64,000 nucleotides of DNA, from positions 38,303,299 to 38,367,298 of the forward strand of contig OX328099.1 in assembly GCA_946811185.2 (NCBI GenBank), written 5' to 3'. Under the pieces are notes generated by a model that saw only the letters and a program-made list of their open reading frames with translations, made no database searches and was not told the DNA's origin. This stretch comes from Hippopus hippopus. Lineage: Eukaryota; Mollusca; Bivalvia; Cardiida; Cardiidae. A program made the position numbers and the translations under genes. This document shows, piece by piece, positions 63,611 to 64,000 of this stretch (positions within the stretch are counted from its first letter, which is position 1; each line of letters begins with the position of its first letter).

Positions 63611-64000
63611 AGAACATAGCTCATTTTTTTTTTTTGTAATCAGGAATCTTTTTGCCAGAGCAAAGCTCATGTTTTTTTTTTTCATCAGGGAATCTTGGTT
63701 CGCATCCTGCTGTTACACAAGAGTGTTCTTTGGCAAGGCACTGCAGAGACCAAGCATAGCCCTGATAGTACCATTTAAAGCTATGAATAAGTAAGCTGTC
63801 GATGTGGTATGGCTAAAATTTACTGCAGGAAGCGCCATTAAACTCAATTCGAATCCAAATACCTTGAGTACAACTTTTCAAATCTCTTTTCCGCACTAAG
63901 TGTGCCGAGATTAAAAAAAAAAATTATCAACATTTGAAGAAACGACCGTAGAAACATAGCATTTAAACGTCGAAACAAGATTAGCCAGTGTTTCTAAAGC

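Noticed and set aside
1..64000. CRISPR arrays, prokaryotic operons, rRNA genes
   Set aside because: No regularly spaced identical repeats with unique spacers, no ribosomal sequence, and clear eukaryotic exon structure.

Overview
This is a eukaryotic, intron-containing, AT-rich window, most likely from a bivalve or another mollusc. The evidence is scattered small exons with GT/AG boundaries, no operons, and very dense short palindromic MITE-like repeats. Three MITE families dominate: MITE-A (core CCAGCATTTTCTCC), MITE-B (core AGATCAGACTGCA) and MITE-C (core CAGCCTGCGC). There are also tRNA-headed SINE-like pieces and a Tc1 remnant. The species call is inference.

Layout. 1-18 kb: mostly MITEs and SINEs, with a terminal exon of an unrecognised + strand gene (3583-3754) and two probable exons of a Cys-containing - strand gene (12318-12226, 11764-11597). 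18,105-33,880: a 15,776-bp Polinton/Maverick-type element with 773/769-bp terminal inverted repeats (TIRs) starting 5'-AG and a 6-bp target-site duplication (AGTGCC). 37.4-47.1 kb: a - strand secreted-protein gene (signal peptide plus PAN/apple-like exon, Thr/Ser-rich mucin-like exon, microexon, Cys-rich terminal exon). About 41.9-46.76 kb, inside its first intron: a second, GC-richer, badly decayed virus- or transposon-like element. 52.4-53.8 kb: a degenerate minisatellite. 55.06-62.97 kb: five exons of a - strand tetraspanin; its first and last exons were not found.

The Polinton-type element is the most interesting part. Its core (21.7-27.8 kb) has a divergent pair: a zinc-knuckle protein gene (-) and a protein-primed-type family B DNA polymerase (+, broken by two in-frame TAGs and frameshifts), followed by an unrecognised gene with an in-frame TGA. 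I find no integrase, capsid, ATPase or protease. Around the core sit ten small-gene cassettes pointing outward or converging on it. Each of the ten ends, 18-40 nt after its stop codon, in AGCCCTTTTCAGGGCT (6-bp stem, TTTC loop, usually ACC 3' flank). About 10 nt further on lies CAAGAAAGA or a variant. This is the architecture of the replication-dependent histone mRNA 3' end (SLBP stem-loop plus U7 histone downstream element), here on non-histone genes. The two core transcription units lack it and carry AATAAA instead.

Most cassettes start from a repeated promoter: a 107-bp inverted repeat with CCAAT boxes, with a TATA box about 13 bp outside it. At 28,249-28,394 the arrangement is symmetrical and serves two divergent genes. 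Cassettes share 5' leaders and long spacers, so the outer array seems to have grown by duplication and shuffling. My inference is that the element couples accessory-gene expression to host S phase, when histone 3' processing is active, and replicates with its own (now broken) polymerase.
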